DNA of 64,000 nt from Centropus unirufus (lineage: Eukaryota > Chordata > Aves > Cuculiformes > Centropidae): contig VYZI01000320.1 in assembly GCA_013397695.1 (NCBI GenBank), positions 590,081 through 654,080 of the forward strand. Direction: 5' to 3'. How positions within the stretch are numbered: position 1 is the first letter of the stretch; each line of letters begins with the position of its first letter. The notes beneath the pieces are model-generated. The model did no database searches, was not told where the DNA came from, and worked only from the letters and a program-made list of their open reading frames with translations. Position numbers and translations under genes: made by a program. Shown here piece by piece: positions 37,205 through 47,157 of the stretch.

Positions 37205-38241
37205 TTAACCTTACAGAGTCTCTCTGTTATTTGGTTGTTTACCAGCTGGTCCGAATAAGATTTTCTGTATAGAAGGCCTTTGAAATTTTGGAAGGGGAAA
37301 CAAACAGGCCATGTTTCTCCAATATGTGTTGACATGTAGAAGGCAATATTTTTTTATTTCCTAGATTCAGTAACTGTTCTTTTCAGTAAGAGTTATTCGG
37401 AAAATGACTCAGCGATAAGTCATTCCATTGACATTTCAATCCCTTTACTGCTCTGACTACAGGATTTGCTTTGGGTTTTATTGCTATAGATTACTATTAC
37501 AAAACATTGCGGAAGTTTACACGGTCATTAGTTTCAATGACCAAGCTGTAGCGTGTGAAATTTATGTTTACAATCTACAGTATTTCCTCTAACACACCAT
37601 TTACTTTCCTATGATTACTTGTGATCCTTTTTTAAACCACCTTTTAGATACAGGAATAGCTTTCAGGCATTTTCTACTGTAACATATTTATAACACTGGA
37701 GTGACTTTTTGTTTTATGCACTTTCCACTAAAAAAAAAGCAGTAATGTAACTCAAGAAAAGGAGCAATGAAGTACAGCCCGGGAGATAAGCTGCCATGAC
37801 AGTAACAAGAGCTGACTTCTGGCTATGTTATGCCTACACTAATAGAAATTAAAAAGAGCAGACAGTAGAACTAAATATATTACCATCATGGTATGTGCAG
37901 ATTTTTTAATCAACAGAGTCAACATATCAAGTGCACATACATCTTTGATATATTTACATGGCTGGTTTAATCTCATTAAGTCTCAGACATCGACAATTTA
38001 GGCATCTAAGATCCATTTGCAATCACTGCTATGACACCTCAAGAGAACAGTTAACCATATTTGCCCTAGGCCTTTATGTTACTGAATTTCCTCTTGCTGT
38101 TAAAACTTCATTAAATTGTAGCATGGTACGAATTTGAATTACAATGCAGTTACCAAAAAGCACTTTGACAATTAATTTCCTTAGGATGACTATGTCCAAT
38201 ACGCCTTTTATTAAGAATAATGGAAATTAAACGGTATTTAC

Positions 38242-38294
38242 CATTTCTGATTGTGTTGAACTCATTCAGTTCTGAAGTTGACTTGGACTTATTC
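38242..38294 (-). CDS. LMO7: LMO7 coding exon 15
   Basis: A 53-nt exon, entry phase 2 after TTTATCCTTAG and exit phase 1 at AATG|GTAAAT. It reads NKSKSTSELNEFNTIRNG, matching NKSRSTTELDDYSTNKNG of human LMO7. It is the only phase-compatible link between exons 14 and 16. The upstream intron (38295-40138) has no repeat I can name. Confidence 0.9.
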
Positions 38295-40138
38295 CTAAGG
38301 ATAAAGAAAATATTTTTTTTTTGGAGACCTCATCACGGACAAAGATGTTATCATTACAGACCACAGACACACACTCTTTTTTCACCAGCCCTCCCATCAA
38401 CAACTTGCACTGCACTTAAAACAAGAGGCAAAATACCCAAAGATCAACAGGATATTAAGGGAGGATAGTTAGATTCCAACAGGTAATCACCAATTAAAAA
38501 AAAAAAATAAATCGAAATTGTGTATTGAAAGTTCCCAGTGCTTCAGGTATAAGGACCTGATCTTGGCATATGCTTCAAAGGAACCAGGTAAAAACTGAAG
38601 TCCTACCCTGCAGGAGCTTTGGGAAGATTTCAGTTGGACAGTCAAAGTGATGTTTCAAAACAGGTTTAAAAATTACTGAACTTCATGAGAAACTAAAATC
38701 ATATTGCAGCACAGTTATTAGACCATAAGAAAAAACACCTCCACAAATATTGAATGCAGCTTGTTCTCAGGAAATTTATCACTCACTGATTCACATGGCA
38801 GCATAATATTTTACTGAGTTCTAGCCAAGAAAGATCCTTGCAAAGAAGAGAAGTGGCAAAAAGCTGGTTTTCTAACAGTACATAGCAGGAGCTTCAGCAA
38901 TATCTCTGGGCTATATTATTAGTCTCAAGTAATACAGCCAGTTTCTTAGTTTAAAATACTTAAGAACAGGTATTCTTCACTGGGTCACAACTCAATGCTG
39001 TTGCAGCAATATGTTTACACATACAGCACTGGCTGCATCACAGCATTTTGAGGGAGTTTGTCCCTTGTCAACAGATAAATGATACAGGGACTGCATCACA
39101 TTTCTTGCTCCTCCGGGTTCTGATTATTTTTCCTATGGTGTGGACATATTTTGTTATCTATTTGAGAAGATGCAACAATTTTTCAGTTGCTTGTAGTGAA
39201 GAGGAGCTACAAAGAGCATTTCAGGCAAGGCTGAAATGCATTTTAGGACCTGAGTGTCCTCCTCACATACGTCCAAGAGGGAGCTATTTAGTACAGGCAA
39301 CTTCCAAATTTACATTTAGGTCTTCTAGGTAACAGATCCATTAGTTGTACCCTGTAAGTTTTGGGGGTTCCTCTTAGTGTGAAAAATAAGACATGCTCCC
39401 TTCAAATACAAGAATAGACGTAAATATGCAGCAGAGGTGATCTTTTGGAGCTATCTTGGGCTGTCACTGAAGACAAAGGTTTGATAAAAGTGTTGTGGAT
39501 TTAGATTGCTACAACATTTTTAATGATTCTCCAGTAATTCAAAGGGAGAAGAAATAGGTATCTATTCAGAGAGCCCAAATCTACATTGGCCAATATATTC
39601 TATTGAAATAAAAACAAAGCAATCCCCCGAAAAACAATAACCCTCCCAAACAAATGACCAAGCAAAACAAACTAGAAAATAGCCAAGTAAGAGACTAGCT
39701 TTACAGGTGGCACATCTACTATCTCTCTAATAAATATGCTTCTGATGCCTCTTCACTACCCTCCCTGTTTACTCATCTTAAGTTTCACAATACTTTTTGG
39801 GATGACTGCACCTTAATTTGTATAGCACATTATGACATAAACACAATTCTTTTCCAACCAGATAAGCGTAATACCACCCACATATTTACTTTCTTACTTT
39901 TCTGCTACCTCCAGTAAAAATCTTACTGACTGACTAACTGTTGTTTACAGCACAGCATATAATACACCAGAGGTTTTGATTGTTTTCTCAATATGAAAAC
40001 ATGCCACAAAAACTGCAAAATACAGCAGCAATATAAAATATACACTAAGCTGCCATGGCTGAAGTTTACTTGAAGTTTCAAGGCTAACATCGAAACAGTG
40101 ATGTTATAGTCTATGCTGAGATTCAATATCACACATAC

Positions 40139-40204
40139 CTGTCAGCAAATGACTGATCAGATTGCTCCTCAATTGTTTTAGAAACCTCATATCGCTCATA
40201 ATGC
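40139..40204 (-). CDS. LMO7: LMO7 coding exon 14, tandem duplicate copy b
   Basis: A 66-nt phase 2-2 exon between TTTTTTTAATAG and GACAG|GTATGT. It gives (R)HYERYEVSKTIEEQSDQSFA and then DR. Same length and phase as exon 13, so either or both can be included without a frameshift. The 477-nt intron between the two copies contains a minus-strand CR1 3' end (40277-40470) that starts about 70 nt upstream of this exon's acceptor. Confidence 0.88.
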
Positions 40205-40276
40205 CTATTAAAAAAAAGGTAAATCACATTATCACATTCATGTACAGAAAAAGACATACATAGACATAAATATTAC

Positions 40277-40470
40277 ATGGAATCACAGAATGGCTTAGGT
40301 TGGAAGGGACCTTAAAGATCATACAGTTCCAACTGCCCTGCCATGGGCAGGAGCACCTTCCATGTGATGAAGTTGTTCAACGCCTAACCCAATCTGGCCT
40401 TGAACACCTCCAGGGATGGGGCATCCATGACTCCTCTGGACAACCTGCACCTCAGCACCCTCACAGGAAA
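40277..40470 (-). mobile_element. CR1 LINE 3' end between the duplicated LMO7 exons
   Basis: A sense-oriented CR1 tail starting 'tggaatcacagaatggctta'. It contains 'aggttggaagggaccttaaa' and 'ggccttgaacacctccaggg'. It lies wholly in the 477-bp intron between exons 13 and 14, about 70 bp upstream of the exon 14 acceptor. Confidence 0.92.
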
Positions 40471-40681
40471 AAAACTGAAACACTTCATGTTCTAAGGAGG
40501 CTTAATTTTATCAGAGAGAAACACAACTTAAAAGGCAGAAAAAGAAAATTCATCAGAAAAACTGCCTGATATTACTTTTTTTTTTGTAAGTAACAAGAGA
40601 TTCCAATGTAAGCATGCCAGAATGGTTAAAACTTATTGCTAAACATGCCTCAACCTTCCTAGCAATTCCATTTCTCATTAC

Positions 40682-40747
40682 CTGTCAATGAGAGGATGAC
40701 CAGCTCGATTCTGTGTTGTTTTAGAAACTTCATAGCGCTCATAATGT
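40682..40747 (-). CDS. LMO7: LMO7 coding exon 13, tandem duplicate copy a
   Basis: A 66-nt phase 2-2 exon between TTGCTTCTAG and GACAG|GTAATG. It gives (R)HYERYEVSKTTQNRAGHPLI and then DR. It aligns with the 22-residue PVDSYDIPKTEEASSGFLPGD exon of human LMO7. It is a tandem sister of the exon at 40139-40204. The first ten full codons differ only at two synonymous sites, while the second half has diverged. The upstream intron (40748-42792) holds the microexon candidate and a minus-strand CR1 (41899-42275). Confidence 0.88.
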
Positions 40748-41898
40748 CTAGAAGCAAGATACAGATAAAAGAAAATACATATTAAAAAAAATAATTCTAA
40801 AAATTGAGCAAACAGCACCTACATAGGGACAACTGAGAAGGCTCATATGTATTAGTTAAAAACATGAAAACACATGGGGAAACTCTCCTGAAGATTGTTT
40901 AAGGTGCTGCAAAAAGTATATGACGGTGATTATTTCACCTGTTTCAAACCCAGGAAGTAATCTTTATCCAAACACAGCAGTTCTCTGAAGTTACATGTAT
41001 ATTCTAGAAAACTGCATAGGTGTAGTTTGTAACACGAGAAGCAGTCCCTAACTTCCCCAGACAAAAGCTCTTCCAGTTGCTTGTCCTCAACCTCAGTGCT
41101 CTCTGGAGCAAGTACCATGCCTTCACATATGCGTACATAGCTTTTCAGATCTCAAGTCGTATTTTTGGGTGTCACCATAAAGCAAATATTTAAATAGCAG
41201 ATATTATAATTCCCAGTCTCACTGAACTTCCCTCTTTATTATTAAGTAAAGCCATCCTTGTTTAGCAAAACACATCCTCTGGCAGCAACCTCAGGAGCGA
41301 TGAAATCCCCTGCAACTAAAACATTTATCAAGGATTTAGATGTGGAGATATTACAGCAGTTTAATAAGTTACTGCACAGAGTCCTATTATCTTGCAATTG
41401 GGATAAGATGCAACTGATATACCCTGGCCCAGTTGCTAAGAACCTGCTTAGCCATTGCAACAATTGTGCCTCCTGCAAATAAAAGCAACGTTACAAGCCT
41501 ATGTTCTTCTCCTAGGACTTAACTTGATACCATATGTTATCTTCATTCACCTCTTATTGCATATAAAAGAAAAGGGGAAAATCCTCAAGAGAAACAGCAA
41601 AGCTCGTCATACGCAAGGCTGTAAGCTAACTGCACAATAAGTAAGGAAAGGTTACTAATCTGTCTGAAGCACACTGAATCAATCTCCCATGATGCCTACA
41701 GCAGTAGCACGAAAACTTCTAGACAAGAACACACACTTGTAAATTAATAGTTGTTTTGGGGGATTTTTTGTTTTCTAGGTTGTTTTCTTAAAAAAAAAAA
41801 ACCAAACGAGCTGCTGAAGAAGTGAATGGAAGAGACTTTTTCATGCTTAAGAATAAACATATCCATAGTGTGTACTTCTAATGGAAGTTTTAACTTCT

Positions 41899-42275
41899 AA
41901 TCATAGAATCATAGAAAGACTGAGGTTGGAAAAGACCTCTAAGACCATCCAAGTCCAGCGATCAGTCCAACACCACCAGGCCTACTCAACTATGTCCAGA
42001 AGTGCCACATTTACAGGTATTTTGAACACTTCAAGGGATGGGGACATCACTGCTCTTTCAGTAAAGAATTTTTTCCTAATATCTGATCTAAACGTCCCCT
42101 GGCACAACTTGAGTCCATTTCCTCTCAACCTATTGCTTGAGAGAAGAGACCAACATCCATCTTGCTACGACCTCCTTTCAGGTAATGGTAAAGAGTGGTA
42201 AGATCTCCCCCCTCAGCCTCCTCTTCTCCAGGCTAAACAATCCCAGTATCATCTGAGCCAGTACCTGTTCACTCA
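41899..42275 (-). mobile_element. CR1 LINE 3' end near the candidate microexon
   Basis: A sense-oriented CR1 tail: 'aatcatagaatcatagaaag', 'gttggaaaagacctctaaga', 'atccaagtccagcgatcagt', 'ttttcctaatatctgatcta' and 'ctcttctccaggctaaacaa'. It begins about 55 bp downstream, in transcription sense, of the microexon donor. Confidence 0.93.
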
Positions 42276-42329
42276 TACACTGTGTGAACAGGTATATGTC
42301 TCAGTGAGAAATTAACCCAGTAAACTTAC

Positions 42330-42344
42330 GGTGGTGCTGCTGAA
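42330..42344 (-). CDS. LMO7: Candidate 15-nt LMO7 microexon
   Basis: Fifteen bases are flanked by a strong pyrimidine-rich acceptor (CTCCTCTCTTATTTTAG) and a perfect GTAAGT donor. A plausible branch point (TGACTGAT) lies about 30 nt upstream. Length is a multiple of three, and in the phase set by exon 12 (phase 2) it is open. Inclusion before exon 13 would add five residues and read SSAAPP. Human LMO7, as I recall it, has no such insertion. A CR1 copy starts only about 55 nt downstream. Prediction only; no transcript evidence. Confidence 0.45.
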
Positions 42345-42792
42345 CTAAAATAAGAGAGGAGTGTGGTAAATCAGTCACACATTTGTTGGAACAGACCTAG
42401 CTTGATATTTCTTCTGAAAGTACTGAATGTTGAGACATTGGATTTCAATTTACAAGCCTAAGCAGGGCTCTTAAAATAAAATCTTCACAGTAAGTTCTTC
42501 AGGTCATCTTTGATTTGGCTGTAATTACTGTATTTACACTACCTACTGACAAAACAAGTTGAGGAGGGTCAACCAAGCATTTGATTCATGAGGAAAGTTT
42601 TTGTCTTGTGCCTTATTCTCCTACTATTATAAAGAAAGACTCTCCTGTGGTAGCTTGTGCTGACTGATTATCTACAGTATGAGTCTTAAATGAATGTACA
42701 TATATATATTTAGGACATACACACTCATTTTAGAAACAGATTTGAATTTTTAAAGCAAAAAGAAGAGTGTACATCCCATCAGAAGTGCACAC

Positions 42793-43244
42793 CTTTGGTA
42801 CAGAGGTATGTCCATTGACTCCTCTCGCTGCCTTTCAGCTTGCCGCCTCTGCTCCTCCCTCTCTGCCTGCCGCCTCTGCTCCTCCATCTCTGCCTGCCGC
42901 CTCTGCTCCTCCATCTCTGCCTGCCGCCTCTGCTCCTCCATCTCTGCCTGCCGCCTCTGCTCCTCCACATATCGTTGTTCTCTCTCTTTACGTTGCCTCT
43001 CAAGTTCCAGCTCCTGAAGTTCTCGGTCTTGCTCAAAACGCAGGGCTGCTTCTTGCTGGATCATCCTTTCTTCCTGAAGCTTCCTCCTTTCTTCTTCCTT
43101 GCCCAGCAATTGTGGTGACACCTCGCTTCCTCCATCTCCTTCTGACTCCTCCGGAATATTTGCTTCAGGGCTTGCTCTCCAGCTGGATGCAGATGAAACC
43201 AGTGTGGGGGCAGATGTTGCATTAAAGGTTAGAACAGTTTGCTC
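42793..43244 (-). CDS. LMO7: LMO7 coding exon 12 (charged helix with 9-residue repeats)
   Basis: A 452-nt exon, entry phase 0 after TTTGCTATAG and exit phase 2 at CCAAAG|GTGTGC. It opens EQTVLTFNATSAPTLVSS, passes through a Glu/Ser-rich linker, then becomes almost pure E/K/Q/R (LGKEEERRKLQEERMIQQEA). It ends in about four and a half copies of EEQRRQAEM followed by SMDIPLYQR. The sequence predicts a long single alpha-helix or coiled coil. The donor GTGTGC departs from the GTRAGT consensus used elsewhere in the gene. The upstream intron (43245-44667) holds only a CR1 scrap at 43299-43348. Confidence 0.92.
42841..42967 (-). repeat. 27-bp coding tandem repeat in LMO7 exon 12
   Basis: About 4.7 copies of a 27-bp unit (plus-strand unit starts TGCCGCCTCTGCTCCTCC) begin at 42841, 42868, 42895, 42922 and 42949. 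The copies are nearly identical; one differs by CCTC for CATC. In the gene frame each encodes EEQRRQAEM. The low divergence suggests recent expansion or homogenisation. Confidence 0.95.
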
Positions 43245-43298
43245 CTATAGCAAAGCAAAAAAAATCATGTTTTTATTTGAGGAAGCTGCTTTTTATAC

Positions 43299-43348
43299 AG
43301 TCATAGAACCATCAAGGCTGGAAAAAACCTCCAAGAATATAAAGTCAT
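43299..43348 (-). mobile_element. Short CR1 fragment
   Basis: About 50 bp resembling the extreme CR1 3' end: 'cagtcatagaaccatcaagg' and 'ctggaaaaaacctccaagaa'. Confidence 0.6.
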
Positions 43349-44667
43349 ATTAATTTTAAACAGGTTGTTCACTCAGAAAAAGGTAATTTATTCTACAAGG
43401 GAAGACTGCGTAAAAAGCATGCCAAAAACTTTCAATGCAAGGTCTTGGGTATACTTCAGTTTCCTGTTTTGAGTGCCTTCTAGCACATTCTCGTAACGCA
43501 AGAGCTTCATTCCACACAGCAGCCTTAGCAAGTGCCAGGGGTTAGCATGGCCACAACTATGTGAAACATTCTGCTTTCTAAAGTATCACTTACATTTTAA
43601 GTCATTCCATACCTACTTAAATATCCACGGAAAACAAACTCTTCCATGATATCCATCATTTTTCCCTACTGCTTTGACTTAGAAACCTGAGACCTATTCT
43701 TAGAGTGTACACACAAAGATATATGCTGCAAGCGTACATCAGAACAATGAATTTCACACTAAAACTCACACGGAGGAAATTCCCACCTTCCTCCATTCTC
43801 CTACAATGTGAAAATCAAGCCTCGGACCTTTCACTCTGACTCTTCACTCCATCATAAGAAGAGGTCTTTAAGCGGTCAAAATATGTTTTAGTTACAGAGA
43901 ATAAGTACCATTTACAGGTTGAGCCAAACCATATTTTTTTCTGTCATTAGAGAAATTATTTACATTCTTCATTATAAAAATCCTCCACACCTCCAAGAGC
44001 TTTCTCATTGAAGACTTAAGACCTCAAGTCAAGTCTACTTATTCTTTAGTGTATAAAAAACTAATCCAGCTAGGATGTCTAAAGCAGCACTCACATGGTA
44101 AGAGCCAAGATATCTCAGATGCCTCCCACACTTGGCAAAAAGACTGTTCACCCTCCCATAAGAACTGTCACAAAAGTCAGCATCTACAGAAACCACACAC
44201 ACTCAGTATTTTGAAACATATGATAGCTAATCTGAGGTTGATTTGATATGTAAATTTGTCAGAGCTAGGAGGAATGGGTTGCCTGTATCAAGTCAGGCAT
44301 TTGGAACACGCCTCGTGATGAAGTACTGAAGCCGAATTTCAACAAGTAGCATCAGGAGGTAAACATGCAGTAATGATTACTATGACATTCTGGTCAAAAT
44401 AATTAACAAATACTATAACTTTTTGCCAACACCTTTCTGGTGTTAGTAAAAAAGCCAAATTCAAAAGGTCTTAAAGCATGCCATTTATTTTTTCCTTCCC
44501 ATTTTGCAATCTATTTCTACCAAGTTATAGACCACAATTTATTTTTCAAAATGAGAAGATAAATGGCATAGCAAAATAAATTACGGCAGATGCATGCAGG
44601 CAGGTAAACATAAAAAAAGCTGTCATGAAACTAAACAGTCAAAGGTGAAGCTGTGTTCATAGCCTAC

Positions 44668-44760
44668 CTCATCAAAATACTTGGAGCTCTCTTTTTCTGC
44701 TTCTTGCTTTGCTCGTAGCCATTCTTCCCTCAGCTTTTCTTGTTCTCGTTTGTATTTTTC
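44668..44760 (-). CDS. LMO7: LMO7 coding exon 11 (charged helix)
   Basis: A 93-nt phase 0-0 exon between ACCTAACAG and GATGAG|GTAGGC. It reads EKYKREQEKLREEWLRAKQE and then AEKESSKYFDE, matching the YQREQEKLREEWQRAKQEAE segment of LMO7. The upstream intron (44761-46714) contains a minus-strand CR1 end (45800-45985) and a 24-bp tandem duplication (45202-45245). Confidence 0.95.
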
Positions 44761-45201
44761 CTGTTAGGTTACATTGAAGTTAAACATGCAAATAAGAAAC
44801 ATTTTTATTTGCTCTTAAAGGACACTACTGGTATTTAATATGTTTTTAACACACCAGCGTGGTAAAAACATGCTTGCGCTCCACTAGAACATTAAGTCTG
44901 CCATGAGGGAATGAAATCCTGACTCACATACAATCCAAAGGAGCTCTGCAGTTAATTTTGCAGAATCTATGCTCATTACATGCTCTGTCTCATAATATCT
45001 CACCTCACATCTGTTATATTCCCTGTCTTACAGTTGAGTTAACATATGGATAAAAATTAGCTATTTAAGGTATTTCTTGAAAGACGGAGTGTTTATATTC
45101 AACATGGAATTGGGCACATTAGTATGGTAAATATGAAGTGATCATTAAGTGAAATGTGAGGCAAGCCTGAGAAAGAACTCTTGATCTTTTGGAATGTTAT
45201 C

Positions 45202-45245
45202 TAAATAAAGAAACAATACCTGGAATAAATAAAGAAACAATACCT
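45202..45245. repeat. 24-bp tandem duplication
   Basis: The 20-bp string TAAATAAAGAAACAATACCT occurs at 45202-45221 and again at 45226-45245, a period of 24 bp, in the intron between exons 10 and 11. Confidence 0.9.
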
Positions 45246-45799
45246 TCAAATTTATCCTATAACTGGACTTGGTATGAAATCAGTGTAATGTCTTAAAGCC
45301 ATTACTCTATGTACGCAAAAAATGCTTTGGTCGCTTCACCAGTCACCACATACATCTTGGGAAAAGCAATATATTTCACAGCATCAAAAATATAATTTCT
45401 AAGTTGCTGGAAATAAGCAGTAGACTTTGCTTTTCTGTGTTATTTGAAAATTCATTATTAGGATCATGGAGACGATAAAGAACATTATTACTATGGCAAA
45501 TTTTACTACTTCAGGACTGAAGAAAAGAAAAATTATAGCAGAGATTGCTCTCAAGCAAGGGGAACCAAGGTTTACATTCTTTAAATCCATCTCCTCAGGC
45601 ATCAAATGGAGCACCCAACCATAACGGAGACCACAAATATGTTTAAGATGGCACAGCTCTTGCCTTGCAAAATTTGTAAGCTATAAAGAATAACTAAAGA
45701 TAAAACATCCAAAAAGCAACAGAGATGCTAAGCTGTACTTTGATACAACAGTTTTCTGCTGAATGCACCCCCTAGTAATGAGGGCTTGTGCAGAGTAAA

Positions 45800-45985
45800 T
45801 GCATAGAACAGTTTGCGTTGGAAGAGACCTTAAGTATCACGCATTTGCAACCCCCATCCCCACCATGGGCAGGGACACCTTCCACTGGATCAAGTAGCTC
45901 AAAGCCTCATCTAGCCTGGCCTTGAACTTCTCCAGGGATGGGGCATTCATGACTTCTCTGGGAAACCTGTTCCAATAATTTTCAC
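45800..45985 (-). mobile_element. CR1 LINE 3' end in LMO7 intron
   Basis: A sense-oriented CR1 tail: 'gcgttggaagagaccttaag', 'catgggcagggacaccttcc', 'gcctcatctagcctggcctt' and 'gggaaacctgttccaataat'. Confidence 0.9.
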
Positions 45986-46714
45986 TAACGTCTCTTCTGG
46001 CCAACACACTTTAGGTAACCAACTTAAATTTAACTTGCAGAAACACGTCTTGTTGAATGGGCTTATGCTTCGCTGTGCTGAGGTCTTTGCAGTTTTGCAG
46101 ATTTTGTATGTTATCCAAAGATTGCAAGCATTGCCCCTTCCTTTTGTAATACTTCCCTCCACCTCTAGCAACTGTTTATGAAGGTGGATTTTGCATTAGT
46201 AGGTTCAGCTTCCGGACTTGTAGACATCCTGGGAACAAGGTTGATTCCAATTGATTAGGTAATTGCTAAATGACAGGAGGTTAGCAGGCATCCAATCACA
46301 GCATGGGTGCCTTTATTCATCACAGAATACAAGGCACTACTGCTGACTGAAGGTAAAACTCATTCTAGAGACAGTTTTCTTTAAGGGAAAAAATAAGCCT
46401 CATATTAAAAAATGAGGACTACTGCCCCTTATGTTTTTACTTCTCCTTTAAATCCTGCTGCCAGTAACTGCACACCAGCTTTGTGATGATTAAGCACTCC
46501 TTGCTGTAGTGAACACTCAGTCTAGGTTTGATTTTATGAAGCTCACTAATGGGGGTTTATCCTCTTTTTTCTAATTGCTAGTGTGTGAAACTGTGTAGCC
46601 TAGCTAATGTAGCTGAAAGTCCATCAGTAAGAAGAATTGCAGGAATCATGTTGTTTCTTAACAGTTGCTGCACCCAAGGAATGATCAGCCTGTGATTATG
46701 AATGTTAATGATAC

Positions 46715-46819
46715 CTGCAATAAACGGTCCTGCTCCTTTTGCCATTTTTCCTGTCTTTTTCGTTCTTCCTCTTGATCCCAAACCCGACGACTAGGAGCAC
46801 TAATGGATGGGACTGGAAG
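46715..46819 (-). CDS. LMO7: LMO7 coding exon 10 (start of charged helix)
   Basis: A 105-nt phase 0-0 exon between TGTATTAG and TTGCAG|GTATCA. It reads LPVPSISAPSRRVWDQEEER and then KRQEKWQKEQDRLLQ, matching LPVPTISAPSRWVWDQEEER of human LMO7. It opens the long basic-acidic alpha-helical region. The short upstream intron (46820-47131) holds nothing recognisable. Confidence 0.95.
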
Positions 46820-47131
46820 CTAATACAGCAGAGAAATTAAATAATATTAACTTTTTCCATGTAATCACCACTCTACATTGTAAGATACAGTTTTTCAAAA
46901 TGAGAAATAACAGCTATTACAAGCACTACAGCTCTATCACGACAAGAACCCTAAATTTGCATTTTGTTCAACGGGACAGAAAGCAAACATTCCAATACAT
47001 ATTAGGAAATGTTAGGCAGTGCTCTCAGATTTATCACAATTTTAAAAAGTATAAAATGCAATAGGAAGGAGTGGCCTTATTGAAAAGACCAGGTTTATAC
47101 AACTACTTAGGAGTCTGTAAAGAGTACTTAC

Positions 47132-47157
47132 ATCAGGCATTGCAGGCTCTGGGCCTC
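47132..47157 (-). CDS. LMO7: LMO7 coding exon 9 (26-nt microexon)
   Basis: A 26-nt exon between AATCTCACAG and CCTGAT|GTAAGT. It enters in phase 1 and leaves in phase 0, giving GGPEPAMPD once joined to the preceding G. It is required to bring exon 8 (exit phase 1) into frame with exon 10 (entry phase 0). The human protein has a segment of the same length here (GSSDSVVPD). The upstream intron (47158-49195) is 2 kb of AT-rich sequence without a recognisable repeat. Confidence 0.9.

Noticed and set aside
42767..43225. Long plus-strand open frame (Ala/Pro/Ser-rich) and several overlapping frames
   Set aside because: It is the antisense shadow of LMO7 exon 12; the 27-bp repeat keeps several frames open. 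Gene-strand conservation and splice sites favour the minus strand.
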